A stretch of 64,000 nt of DNA from Grammothele lineata (taxonomy: Eukaryota > Basidiomycota > Agaricomycetes > Polyporales > Polyporaceae). Positions 46,436-58,658 of the stretch are shown piece by piece. The position numbers were made by a program, and so were the translations under genes. The stretch is taken from NCBI GenBank assembly GCA_002150815.3, contig NDFF03000043.1, positions 434,001 to 498,000 of the forward strand, written 5' to 3'. Each line of letters begins with the position of its first letter. The first letter of the stretch is position 1. Under the pieces are notes generated by a model. That model searched no databases. It was not told the DNA's origin and saw nothing but the letters and a program-made list of their open reading frames with translations.

Positions 46436-48679
46436 ATGAATCCTCTCGTTACGGTGGAAGACCTCGCGATAGGCATTCCTCGACCACCTCCGCTCGACGG
46501 GACACTTGGAGCTACAATGCTTGCTGCGCTATTGAGTACCATGTGAGTTTGTGTATTCACCTCGCCCGCTGTGCCATAACTGATTGTTTTCTCAGCCTGT
46601 ACGGACTGTGCTTGCATCAGACATACAGATACGCTCGTACGCCTTCAGCCGACACCAAGTTGATTCGCTGCTTAGTGAGCATTCAAGTACCGCTTGATCG
46701 TCTGTTCACTTGAATACTCCTCGCATGACGATAGGTTGCGCTGATATTGTATGTATTGTGTCAAGATCACGCAATGACTGCTCAATCGTGCTCGTCTCAG
46801 TACGCTTGAAACCGCCGAAGTAATCTTCGTCGTTCACACCAGGTACGTGTTATCATGAGATGCGTTCCCTTTTCATTCACTAGAAATCCCTACAAGCTAT
46901 ACATTCTTCATCAAAAACTACTTCAAGGTTGAAAATCTCACCAAGTCTGTATGGTGCGTAGCCCACTTAGCGACGTATCAACGTGATTTTGGTTGTAAAT
47001 TCAGATCCCAGGTCCTTGAACGTAAGATATGGCTTGGTCTTTGATTTCTTTAGTCTGTACGTTACTTAAATGACATTCAGCTGTTGTACATGACTGGGGT
47101 GAGTTCTCACTTGAGTAGATGAGCTTGGCAAGCTCATCTCGCACATTACCCAGACGTTCGCAACCGTATCAGCCCAAATGTTAATTCCAAGTCCTACGTT
47201 CACCTATTCTACACTGACGAACCTCACGCTAGATTCTTTGCTCTTCGAGTGTCGAGAAGTAGGATTCATTTCTTCATAGACAATCTTCGCGCTGAAGACT
47301 AATTCTGCAGTTGCGCCTCGGTATGCGGTGGCGGCAGGCATTACGGTTCGCCTTGCGCCATGTCCTGTACTAGATGATTGGTGAATGACTTATGCCGTTC
47401 AGGCTGCGTTCCTGGCGACAAGGCTGGGTGAGCGTCCTGACACGTCACATTTTATGTGTATGTAATCGTCTCTGCTTTTATGCTACAGCATTCGGAGTAT
47501 GTAAGTAATCAAGCGGTACGTTCTTCTTATTCACACTGACCATTTATTACTGCAGATATTACATTCAAAGGGTACGTCGTGAGCGAAATATCGAAGGGCA
47601 ATCTTCTCATTGCCGTTTACATGACTACAGATTCTCTACCAACAACTTGATGTTTTTAGAGAACGACGTGGTAAGAAAAGCCGTCGTTTACTCGCAATTC
47701 AACACTAATCCCGTCGTGCATACAGCTCACCATCTCCCTTTCTGTCGCTTCTGGACTAGTCGCAGACACTATTCTCACCGGATCGCTGCTCCTAGTTTTA
47801 CGTCGCGGAAGGATCAACTACGGCAAGTACGTGTACGACGCGTTGCATGAGTTCCGAGCGCATCGTTGATTGTGAACAGGGATGACAACTTTCTAGACAA
47901 AGTAATGATATACGTCGTAAATACCGGTACGTAGAACGGCACATGAAGTGTACGTTGTATGCTGAGCCACACTCAGGTGTTCTGATTGCGTGCGTCCATT
48001 GACTGCACGAGTTTCGCTGTGCCCTAACACACTGCCTCAGAGTCAGTGACGCTATATGTCTAGTTGCTGTAAGGAGAACATGGTGATATTTCGGTAATGT
48101 GGCTGATACGCATGTCTTAGGTCATTTCTACTCCCCGTCAGCTGTGGTGGACTCTCCCAAGTCTTCTCTCCACGAGACGTCAGTATCCGTGACTCTTCGC
48201 GTATAACGTCAATCTTGCTGACGTCTGCCACATGGGCACCTCAGTCTGCGCGAACACCCTGCTGAGCATGTGCGTCGACGCTCTCCTACACAGACTGCGT
48301 CGTCCGCATCTACATCTCACGCGTACTTTGTACAGCCTCAACTCCCGGAAGTTCCTCATCTGCCGCGGCGTAGACGTCTTCGCGGCTGGGCCTCTCTGCA
48401 GGCACGCAATCCAACGCACGAATCGCCTCGCGACGATAGAACGATGGCATCTCCCTTCGGTGAGTACTTCGAGTGCTTGGTGCGCGGAGGAATCTCGCGA
48501 CCTACGGCGGTGGTGCTGATTTCTTGACCGCATCTGATATGTTTCTCAGGCCCCCGAAGACACGGCCCCGTCCACCATCAATATCAAAGTGACGACTGAA
48601 GTCGAAGACGTTGCGGAAGCGCAAGATTCTCACGCCATGAGCGCAGATGGGCACAAGACATGCCTCGATTCCGTCTAGA
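46436..48679 (+). CDS. DUF6534 multi-pass membrane protein
   Basis: Start ATG 46436 (MNPLVTVEDLAIGIPRPPPL, then DGTLGATMLAALLS). The next exons read LYGLCLHQTYRYARTPSADT and ETAEVIFVVHT. Near 48230 CANTLLSM is followed by LNSRKFLICRGVDVF, TIERWHLPS and, after an intron, the C-terminal exon 48551-48679 (APEDTAPSTINIKVTTEVED to CLDSV, TAG). Many short middle exons between 46.9 and 48.1 kb were not individually assigned. The C-terminal tail is most similar to that of the minus-strand copy at 33.1-35.3 kb. Function unknown. Confidence 0.65.
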
Positions 48680-49574
48680 AGTTTCTCGACATAGCCGTTG
48701 GGGGTTTTCGTATTTCTGTTAGGGTATTTTCCGTGAGCTCGCGACGGGATTTTGTACCTCCGTCTCATAGGATAGGTATATTATGTGGTGACGGCCGGGA
48801 CCGTTTTCTGTGCAGGGAGGTCGCGTCCTTCGTTCCGGCCCGCGCAATTGTTGTTTCTGTGTTGTTCCTATGGCGGCCAGGTTGTAATTACTGCTCCTAC
48901 TATCACTGACGTGTGTCAGTACGGTAGCTCATATAAGTGAGGTTATGATATTCACAAAGCGCATCCGAGAGAGCTGGACATCCACATTATGTTAGCGTGA
49001 GGGAGGCGACAGAATCCAGTGGATTCCCCTTCACCATATTGAGCGTGTTGTACTACTTGCGCGTCAGGAAGTCGGAGCTAGACCTCGGCGGATAGTCAGT
49101 CGTTATTGCAAAGTATCATATCCCCACGCCAGCAGAGCAACCCACTGTACCACAATTTATGGATCATAGAAGGTGCTTCCGATGGGTTCGGCCTATCACA
49201 ATCTGTTCGAGGGAGTGTGAACTAGACCGGACCGTCGCGTCTTGCCTTGACGACCATACGTATGTTGCGCATACTTAACAATAAGAAAGATGAATGGTAA
49301 GGAGAAGGATAAGACGGGAAGAGATATGGTTAACGGTTTAGAGTAGGAAGAGCGGGAGAAGGTTGAGAAAGCCCTTCGAAACTTAACTGGACGGTGAGGG
49401 GGCGTGTTCGGGTCAATGACGACTCCTATAATAAAATGACGTCGGACGGATCACTGCAGGGAGGTCTTCGAGATCATGACAAGACATAACGGCGATCTCA
49501 CGACACACTCGGGCAGAACATGGCTGGGGAGAGAGGGGTCTTGCTCGATAGAAGGGTCGAAGGTGACCTTGCAG
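48680..49574. other. Intergenic, no gene recognised
   Basis: No open frame of note. AG-rich on the + strand near 49270-49370. Confidence 0.4.
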
Positions 49575-52005
49575 AAGCTACGAACAGATATCTGGAGCAT
49601 CAGAAGAGAGCGCACAAAGATGATTTGAACTGAAACGCAACTTGAAGTATCTCACCGAGCTCCCGAAGGAGGCTGTAATACTGTCGCTGGAGCTACGGTC
49701 AACGTCGTCTTGACAGATGAGGTGGGGTGGAAGACGTACCTTATCTCGCTTTGGCGTTGGATAAGCTATAATCGCCTCAGTAGTAGGTTTGTTTGGGCAC
49801 AGGAAGAGTGCGCTATAGATGAGAGTTAAAGTTGAATGATTGAACATCGAAGTACGACTAGTGTAGGTACCAAAGGTAACGTAGCGACCCCACGGTCTGC
49901 CTCCCACGCGCAGGATGGATTAACACATGGACACCGGAGGGTGCCCTAGCCGCATCCAGCGTACAGTCGAATGACACTTCGTTTAACGTATTTGTTGAGG
50001 GAAGGGGGGCAAGCACGCGTGGAGGCACTGGCCGAGCGCGTGGCTCGAGGTGAGGCAAAGCGTCGCGCGACGAGGCCGGAAGGCTCTTATCGGGCGGCTC
50101 TTGGTCGTCCTGGTGCGAGTGGATACTGACCGATCATGCAAGCGTGGGCATCCTTATATGGTCCCAACGATAGGTGTTGGAAAACGGCTGGCTTCATGTT
50201 GGAGTCCGCCACTCGTAGGCGCCGGCTGTTCCTAATTGCGTCATTATCATTATGTAAGCACATAGGCATCTCAGAAATCCATTCACGGTTCCGCGCCGCC
50301 CGACGAGTACGAACACACGGGAGAGGAGTTGTAATTGGACGTTGATGAAGGAAATTGTTGCGCTGCACATCGAAAGCATGCAGGATTACAGGAATTCTGC
50401 AACATACGCCCACTGAGAACAGCTACGAGGGAGATAGATGCTACTACCTACCACAAACTTCGCCTATCATTTGCATCCGAACCCCGCAAAAACGCACGCT
50501 CACTTCCGCCTCAGCACTAGACCCACAGAAGGAAAGTGGAGCCTCCTGTCCTCCCCCGCACCCGTAAAGTAGATCGCGTTGATGGCCGCGTTATTGCGCA
50601 CGCCCTACAAGTCCTGACCGTTCTAGTACGGGTAACAGCCCATACGCTTCACGCCGTTGTACCCAGGGATGCCGGTGTCGATCCTATCACGCCGCTCGTT
50701 CAGCACCGAGAACCGGGTGGGCGTAGAGCTGGATAATACGTACCTGAACTAGTCCCGCCGCACGCTCGAGCGCAGCGCGAGCCGCCTCGGCGTCCCAAAG
50801 CGCTTCAGCACGTCCACGCCCCGAAGGGTGAAATGTTCCATGTACAGCATCCCACGCTCGATCGTGATGTGGGTGTCCGACGGCTTCTCCACGTCGGCGT
50901 CGACCCACGTCCCCACGTAGAGGTCTGCGGCGAGGTCCGTGAGGGCGGCGTCGATGGCGGGCTAGAAGATCTCGAAGATATCATATGCAAGCTCAGCGAC
51001 GTCTAGGTACCACCCACCCATGAGGACGACGGCGCCATAGCCCGTTCCGAGATGGATGGCGAGCGCGGCGTGGTACCCAGCCATCGCGCCCACTGCCCAA
51101 CGTATAGGGTGAGAGAGAGCGGTCAGACACAATACGAACGAAACATAGATCGCACAGGGACATACACTTCCAGTAGATCTTCCTCAGCCTCCCGTTCGAG
51201 TCGCGTGCATTGATGATCTCCCAGATGAATCCAATCTCCGTCCAGTAGTCTTCCTCAAAACGCGTGCACGGCGTCCTTCCACTTCGCGAGGGAGTGCGGC
51301 GATATCTGGCTCTTGGGATGGCGCGCGTTGAGGAGCGTTTGGATGACAGTGATCACGCTCGACAGCGAGAACTGGCCTCCAGCGGGGTTCATTGCGCCCA
51401 GGAGATCTTGGTCCTGTTACGAGGGACGGACGTCAGCGAAACTGAGAAATAGGTGACTATGCGCCCTTACCCCGACATCGAAACCGATCGAGGGCCAAAT
51501 GTAAGGCGAAAGGGCTGTCCTTCGTCAGAGGAGGGCCGCCGCCGAAGATCTTGTCCAGCCGCGCGGAGACGACATCGAGTGGCTAGTCTCGACCGAGGCC
51601 AGATGTGTGGATCGCAAGCTTCCATAGCATCATCGGTGCGCGATTACGATATTAATGGGAGAGGGAGGGATCGCAGTCGTCGGGATGATACTTGAAATCT
51701 GAGAGGTGCTTGCTGACCGGGTCGCTCCTGAGCTGCTCATCAGGGACACGCACCCTACTCAGACGGAGTCAAAACGCACCGAGTGACTCTCCGTTCCTCC
51801 ATGGTGATTCCTTCAACCGCAGCGAACAGCTTGGAGGCAGACGAGTACGGTACATGGTGTAACGGATTGTTTTAGGGGAAGATGCGGAGTCTGGACTCGT
51901 TCCTGCGCATAACTTCCAAGTTTTTCTCGTGCAGAAGACCATCGAGGGTGACTGCAGCAACGGAGGTCCACATATTGGCGTTGTCTGCAGGGGTGGTATC
52001 AGCAC
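49575..52005. repeat. Segmental duplication, copy B
   Basis: Direct-orientation diverged copy of about 35425-38095, offset by about 14.15 kb. Corresponding points include 49683/35539, 49722/35572 and the pseudogene stops 50500/36322. Copy B has lost some internal sequence relative to copy A. Confidence 0.75.
50500..52005 (-). pseudogene. Beta-lactamase-like serine hydrolase, decayed copy B
   Basis: It contains the same family pieces as copy A: NMWTSVAAVTLDGLLHEKN (near 51980), LAYDIFEIF interrupted by a stop before PAIDAALTDLAADLYVGT, THITIERGMLYMEHFTLRG, VLKRFGTPRRLALRSS, and a final exon NAAINAIYFTGAGEDRRLHF ending at 50500. The in-frame stop and unmatched frames indicate a pseudogene. The C-terminal exon is better preserved here than in copy A, so the two copies have decayed independently. 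Confidence 0.6.
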
Positions 52006-52390
52006 CCACGAACAGAGAGGAGAGGATGAACAACGGCGATGAAGCGGACATTACCTGGTCGGAGGGCCCAAAGACCTAACCCGTTCCTCACGCGAGGTAC
52101 ATTGTGAACGGCAGTTTAAGTCGTATCTTGTTGCTTCGAGGTGTTTTGAATATTGAGCTCTGGGAAGAACGGGGCACGAAGACCGTGCGCAGGCGCAGGT
52201 GAGCGAGTAGACTGGGGAGAAAATGAGCGCTACCCTGCTCGTCCGAGCGTTGCGAGTGACGTTGTGAGACGTCACGCATCACGGAGCGAACACAACCAGC
52301 GCCGTGTGACCCATGTGAAGCAGGCTTGCAGCGTGACAACATTGGTGAACGCCCCAAACCACAACCTCGACCACACCATCCCCAACAGAG

Positions 52391-53697
52391 ATGGCCAAAC
52401 CCGCTTACATACCACTCGAGGGCTTCACTCGACTCGGAACCTCACGCTCACTCGCCGGTCCACGCTCACGCGCGTTACAAGACTCGGCATTCTTCTTACA
52501 CGTCTCTGGCTCGCGTGCTACTAGTACCTCACGCATATCCCTACGAATGCCAACTTCATCATGTCCCGGATTGTTTTGCGGTGCTCGTCAGCACCTCCCT
52601 AGGCTCCCTGGTGCACGGCTCAGGATCTCGCAACCGCCGTCCGTGCGTGTCCTCTACGTTTTTCTGCCGCATACCTGCTCACACGCGTTATCCTTTCGCA
52701 GAATGAAGCTGTTCCGTCGCTCTGCAAGCCTCGGCTACACAACTCATGAAGGACACCATTTCGGCGTCGATCGAGGGCGGGCACTGGTCCGCGTTTGTAC
52801 TATCCCTCTCGTTCGCCCAAACGCACTCGCACGCCCGAAAGCGGAGATACGGCGGTCCTGTCCCCGAGGGTATCCCCCGACTGGACCACGCTCGTATCGT
52901 GTCAAACGCGGACATGAATGTGAGCGTTCCCCTGCTCTTCGAAGCTCCGCGTGCTGACTCGGACGTCTTAACCTTGCTGTGAACTTACAGCTTAGATCGT
53001 CAGTCTCTCCTCTGACTTCCAGTCACACTTGGTCCGTGCGGGCTCGTTGACGGATCAATGTACGCTTTGCCGATTCTCTCTTTCATTGTCATTCCGCTGA
53101 CGCGTGTACTTGTAGGTACGTGCCTCCAGGTACGCACGTCTGGATCCACACTGCAACGTTCGCGAACGCTACGAGAAGCGTGTCCCAGTGCCTGCCTGTT
53201 AGCCATTCACGTACCACGAACTCGCGTTCGTACGCGCGGCCCATGTGGCTACCGAGTAGTTGCATTTCGCTCACGCGCGACCCGTGTTTGGTGACGCGGA
53301 AACGGGTGCCGTCGCGAGCGTACAGCGAGGACTGCGCAGAATTCTGGGTGAGCGTGAGTGGGGCGTGAATTTCGTGCTCGAGGATCGCGCCAGAAGCGAT
53401 TGGGACAAACGCTCCGTTCCGTCATGCACTGCTGAAAGGATTCATGAAACTTGGAGCGTGCGTCATGCGGAAGTGTCTATGCCCTACTTTTTGCACTTGT
53501 ACTTCACGCGCAAGGAATACCCACTCATACAGCGCGAACGCACGCTGTTCTTGGGAAATTGCGGGTGCTCAGTCGAAGGGGCCAGCTAACCGCGTTCGGA
53601 CTGCGTTCTGGCCAGGACGTGAAGCTCGATGTGATTCCAGATCAGTGAACAAGTCAGACTCAACGCCGGCCTTGGTAAGACGTAGACAGCTACTGTA
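52391..53697 (+). other. Open stretch, possible unrecognised or decayed gene
   Basis: A 188-codon frame opens at ATG 52391 (MAKPAYIPLEGFTRLGTSRS). A second open frame 52746-52982 ends near a potential donor (ATGAATGTGAGC). A further open segment 53260-53589 contains MPYFLHLYFTRKEYPLIQRE. The pieces could be exons of one gene but I could not build a phase-consistent model or recognise a family. Confidence 0.2.
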
Positions 53698-54014
53698 GTT
53701 CGACAGTTGTAGTCGTGCTTTGATAGTCGAGCGCGACGATTATAGTGTAACGCACCGTTGTCGGATACATGAGAGGGCTTGGCCTTCGTCGAGGGCGAAC
53801 GGTACGTGCGTATTTATAATACTCGTCTCCACTCCGGCATCCTTCGCACATATCCTTTTCATGTATGTATACATAGAGCCACCTTGACGCGGCAGTACAT
53901 ACCAGAAGGGTCTGGAAATACGTAGAATCCTCTCTTCTAGAGCACATCCGGCTCGATTGTCCTTGCGCGGACGGGTCTCTCGAGTAGAGCGACGAGGTGA
54001 ATTATCCAGTTGCT

Positions 54015-54075
54015 CATGTAGTATAGAAGCTTCAAAAACCACTTAGTGGTTTTTGGAAACGTTCTATACTACATG
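54015..54075. repeat. 61-bp imperfect palindrome
   Basis: The arms CATGTAGTATAGAA (54015-54028) and TTCTATACTACATG (54062-54075) are perfect. The central AAAAACCACT / AGTGGTTTTT is also perfect around base 54044. Only the 5-7 bases between (GCTTC versus GGAAACG) do not pair. A run of ten G follows at 54103-54112. Confidence 0.85.
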
Positions 54076-54112
54076 GGCACACGAACAAGACTCGTGACTA
54101 GCGGGGGGGGGG

Positions 54113-55559
54113 CAACTAAAGTCAGTGCGCTGTTCAGACTAGTATTCCTTGGTAGTAAAGTCGTCGCTCACCTCTACTTGTACATCCGATTGAGTGTAAG
54201 TGTGGTAGATGACGATGGGGCACAGTGCGAGGAGGAAGAAGGGGATCTGCATGCAGAGTGTCTAGCGACGGCGAGAGGAGAATATCGAATGGCGGAACGT
54301 TTGTCTGTCTGAGAAGCTCCGTGTGAGTGGAGGCGAGCTGCACGCACTTCGTGATCGAGCCCTCTGGTCCGAGTCCGGCATTAGCAAGTACTGACGCAGA
54401 AGCACAGAAGCACGGCCCTTCGCCAGAGGACAGCGCGTTGGAGCTGAAGCCGATGACCGCCGCCTCGGAAGGGTATCTTGTAGGCACAAGCCGGCGGGGC
54501 CTGGCAGGCCGGCACATATCGCAGCCGAGCAACGGCGGCCTGAAGGGCAGGGAGCCTGAGGTGCCGGGCTTTGTGGCGTCCTGGGACATTTTTGGAGCCT
54601 ACAACTTTGTGGAGAGTCGTTCTGATCGTGCTCAGCACCATACTTGAGTTCCGCCGGGAACTCTTCACGCCTTGTGACGAACGCTCGATCGAGACCACAT
54701 GGGGCCTGGGATGAAGACGGTCTGAAACAGGGCGGTCCGGAGCTTGAGCGCACGCGGTAGCTCCGGAATTGTCGTGCGTTTGTACCTGTAGGAGCGTTGA
54801 CCTCTTCCTTTTTCGTCAGGGGGCCTGATATCACGTATGTATCTGACAGATCGCGCTGCGCATTGAGATTCAAGTTTCTGCTCCGCGAACGTATGTGGGC
54901 GTATCGATACCCCGTCTCCCGAGATGGATCGGAGGTGCAATGCGGGCGCACCGGCTCCCGCGAGACTTTGTGGACAGTCCTGGGAAAGACGTATGTACTC
55001 GAGGCTCGTTGACAGGATCCGGAAGGGCGCAGTTAACAATTCCGAGCGCGACATTGAAGTTCCGCGGTGACGTCGTGGCGTTAAACAGCATACGACAGGC
55101 TACCATGGAAGCAGCCCCGCCAACACCAAGCGCTGGCTTTGGGATAACTTGGGTCCCATCGAAGTTCGATACAGTAGAGTGCGCGAAAGCAGCGCGGGAA
55201 GTCTCCTTTTGTTCCTCCGGAACTCTAAGCTCCGGAGAAGCTGTCACCATGAGCGTATTCTGCGCGCCGGCGGAAATCCGATCGCCACGCACGAAGGCTT
55301 CGCGACATCTGGATTCAATATTCAGTATGCCACCGTTGGTGACCCAAGAGTCAGGTGCCAGCGCGCCAGGATCATTCACAAGCTGACTTTAGAAACGTTG
55401 GCAGAAGACTCAGGGTATGGTCAGGGCACGAGGTGTTACGCAGAAAAGTGACACACTTGAGATGGACAGAATAGACATGTTCAAGGGCTCCCAATCGCGA
55501 TACATACACCAAGAACGTCGCGGGAGCCACGCGCACGGCCGAGTCACAAATCACGCCGC
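54113..55559. other. GC-rich stretch with long open frames on both strands, no family recognised
   Basis: Minus-strand frames at 54870-55379 (169 codons, with GVGGAASMVACRMLF) and 54262-54951 (229 codons) overlap + strand frames of similar length. This may be a decayed membrane-protein gene on the minus strand, but no splice-consistent model was found. Confidence 0.2.
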
Positions 55560-57742
55560 TCACTCATCAGACCGCTCAGTCATCTCGCCACTGACCTCAC
55601 GCATCGCCCAGTTCTCGTCCTTCGTCGTATGCAGCGGCAGTCCCTTCATCGGGAGACTCGCGAGCAGGCCCACCCCAGCGACACCGATGAGCACGCGCCA
55701 CACCGGCACGAGCGCGTGCGCGAACGCGCTCCGCACGACGTCCTTCTCGGGCTGCGGCAGGCCCTTGATGAGCGGGACGATCGCGTACGCGATGTTGTCG
55801 ATCCCGACGACGAGGTCCTTCGCGCTCTGCGGCAGCCGGCTTTGGAGGCCGTTCTGAAGGATCGTCCCGCCGACGGTCACGCCCCAGATCTGGAGGAAAG
55901 AGCTCAGCGTCAGATCACACGCGACAGAATCGGGCGCGAAGAAGGGAGGCACTCACCTGAGAGAACGTGCGAAGGTAGATGAGGAACGAGACCGCGGGCG
56001 CGTTCGACGTCACAGGGAGCGGCGCGAGCACTGGGAAGTAGATCGCGGCGAATACGATGCCGACACCGATCCCGATGGGCACTTGGTACCCGATCGAGGC
56101 GCCGCGGCTCGTTGACTCGGTGATCTGGCTCATGAGCCCAAGGCCGATCATCATGAGGCACCACGCTAGCCATAGTTGCGGCCGGTAGCGTTTCGTGATC
56201 GCGACGCTCGCGCCCGCGATGACGGCGATGGGCCCGCTGGTGAAGCAGAGGCCGAAGAGGTCGACACCAGACGCTATAGGGGACGCGTCTTTACATGCCT
56301 GGTAGTACACTGGAAGAAAGTCTGCGACGAAATGAGAAAGAGATGTACACGCGCATGAGAAGTCAAGGAAAACTTACAAAGGATAGTGATGTTGATGATA
56401 GAGCTGAGGGAAATCTGCACGTAGCTGACGGACGCATGAGATACGCGTCTCCGATGTAACATATGGAGTACCTACCCGCTGAAACTTGTCCGATTAGCGA
56501 GCAAATAGAACGGTACCTGAATAATAACACGTTCGTCAGAGAGCGGAGACCTACGCAAATGACGACGCACCACTGGGTATTTCGCAAATCGCCACTCGTA
56601 GATCAAAAAGGCACAGATACCCACAATGCCAATGCAAAGGGGGGCGAGGACGTGGCCGGAACTCCACGCGAACTCGACGCCTCCCCATGTCAGACCTATA
56701 ATGATGGCGCACGTAGACGCGATGACCAACGCATTTCCACTACGCGAGCTGTCAGCGGGGCGCCTTGGCAGGATACAAGAGCACATACATGACATCGATG
56801 CGATGAAACGCCTCTGAGATCGTAAATGAGGGAGGCTTGTTCAGACGGAGGAAGAAAACCATAAGCGTTAAGACCACGCCGCAGGCGGGTACGTTGAGGT
56901 CTACAGCAGGTCGACGCGTGAGCAGGCGAAACCTTTGGGACGCAAGTGAACGTACAGAACAACCATCGCCACGTCGTATGACGAGATAATGCGCCACCGA
57001 CCAATGGGCCCAAGCTTCCGCCAAGAGCCCATATGCTGTATCGAACGAAGACACTCTTAGCGTGGGCTTGATGCATATGAACGTACTCACAGTCCAAACA
57101 TGCCGTTGTATGCGCCTCGCTCCTGCAGCGTGACCAGATCGGAGAGGATGATCTGCGTCAACGCGTAGATGCCCCCGGCACCCGCGCCTTGAACAGCTGC
57201 AGAACTCTCCCAGTGAGCTTTGGAAACGCGTGAATAGACGGTGAGAAACTCACTGCGCGCAGCGACCAGCCAGTTCATGTTCTGGGCCACCCCCGAGAGG
57301 AGTGAGCCGAGCGCATATAGCGCCACTGACCCAATGACGATGGGTCTACGACCAAATGCCTAAGACGCAGGGGTGACGCGGAGTATTGGCGTTCACAGGT
57401 GCGAGAACGTACCTCGGACAGTCCACCGCTGAGAGGAAGAAGTGCGCTGCTTGCAATGGCGTACGCGTTGGCCACCCATATGAACTCGTCGGCGCGGAGG
57501 TCCTCGACAATGGTCGGGAGGACGGTGGAAACGGCGTACTTTGTCGCGCATGAGCCAACTCAAGGAAAGAGTTGCAAATCTAGACATACCGCTTCGAGCA
57601 CTGCGAGGAATGTGGAGAGCAGGAGCGCTACGAGAACCAGCCAGAACCGAACGCCCTTAGGCGAGCTCTTCTGAGATTGCTGAGGCTCCGGCGACGACGA
57701 GGCGTTCATCGAGAGGGCTGAGTCGTCTGCTTTGAAGGACAT
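55560..57742 (-). CDS. MFS exporter, 14-TM drug:H+ antiporter type (DHA2)
   Basis: The start is taken at ATG 57742 (MSFKADDSALSMNASSS); an in-frame ATG at 57763 exists. Exons carry RFWLVLVALLLSTFLAVLE, STVLPTIVEDLRADEF with VANAYAIASSALLPLSG, FGRRPIVIGSVALYALGS, GAGAGGIYALTQIILSDLV and LQERGAYNGMFG, IWALGGSLGPLVGGALS with TWRWLF, TWGGVEFAWSSGHVLAPL, LLANRTSFSG, LPVYYQACKDASPIASGVD, and a last exon with VRSAFAHALVPVWRVLIGV and an acidic tail ending at 55560. The architecture is the same as 42500-44686. It lies divergent to an intact CFA synthase 0.9 kb away, a pairing repeated in decayed form at 61.3/62.4 kb. Substrate unknown. Confidence 0.85.
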
Positions 57743-58658
57743 GGCGCGAGGCGAGATGGGCAAGGATAGCAGAAGGAATGAACAGGGAGGGAAAGAGGGG
57801 CGGGGAGTGCGCGGGTCCTCTAGGCAGACGGAAGGAGACTCGATCCCGACTTGAGCGTACCCATTTCAGACAAACTTCCTAGGATCCAACGCAAGCGACA
57901 CGGGCGGCGTGCCCCTGCCCCTCTCCGAACATGATCAACCTTTCTCAGCATCACCGCTGTGGGCGCGCGCATGCCGTACAAACGAAACGGATGGACCGTA
58001 TCAGGTACGATGATTTCGTTGGCCCTTGGAGAAGAATAACACGTACCGGCGCCGCACCTGTCCTTCACGCTTCCCGGAATGTCGGCCGCCTCCTTCGCCG
58101 CGCGCATCGGCGCGGAAAGAAGCTCGGAGCTTGCAAACAGTGTAGATCTGCCCGAGCCAAACCCTTCCGGACATCGTCGGATCGGAGAACAGAGTTTTGG
58201 AGGTCGCGATCGCACGAGCACCAAGTGAAGAAGAGAGAATCCGGAGACGCGTTGCATGTCCGGCGCTGACGTAGCATGTCACTGTTACTCGTGATTGTCA
58301 CACGTAGGTCGGACTTGTCACGCGGCAAACGGCAAACAGACGCCCAGAAGCTGCCAGTTCGGACGATGTCTACTCGTCGCTACCACTGCGCACCCAGCCA
58401 CGCCATCCGCACGATGATTCCTATCAGGGGACAGCGCATGCAGATACCCGGTGCGTTTTGATGAGGGGCAATCATATGTCAGATACACCGCCGATGCCCT
58501 CGAACCGAAGACGCGTGAGATGCGGCACCGGATCTCGCCTTCAGGTTCTCTCCCTCTTCACTTGGTCTCCAATAAGTATCACTCACCTCCGCGTCGGTCA
58601 CCACCACAGAAGCCTCCCGGAGACTGCTTTGCCCTGTGTGGCTCACTCTAAACTTCCA
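57743..58658. promoter_or_regulatory. Shared upstream region of divergent MFS and CFA synthase genes
   Basis: The 916 bp between the two start codons hold no recognised gene, only overlapping open frames without motifs. It probably contains both promoters; no TATA box stands out. Confidence 0.45.
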
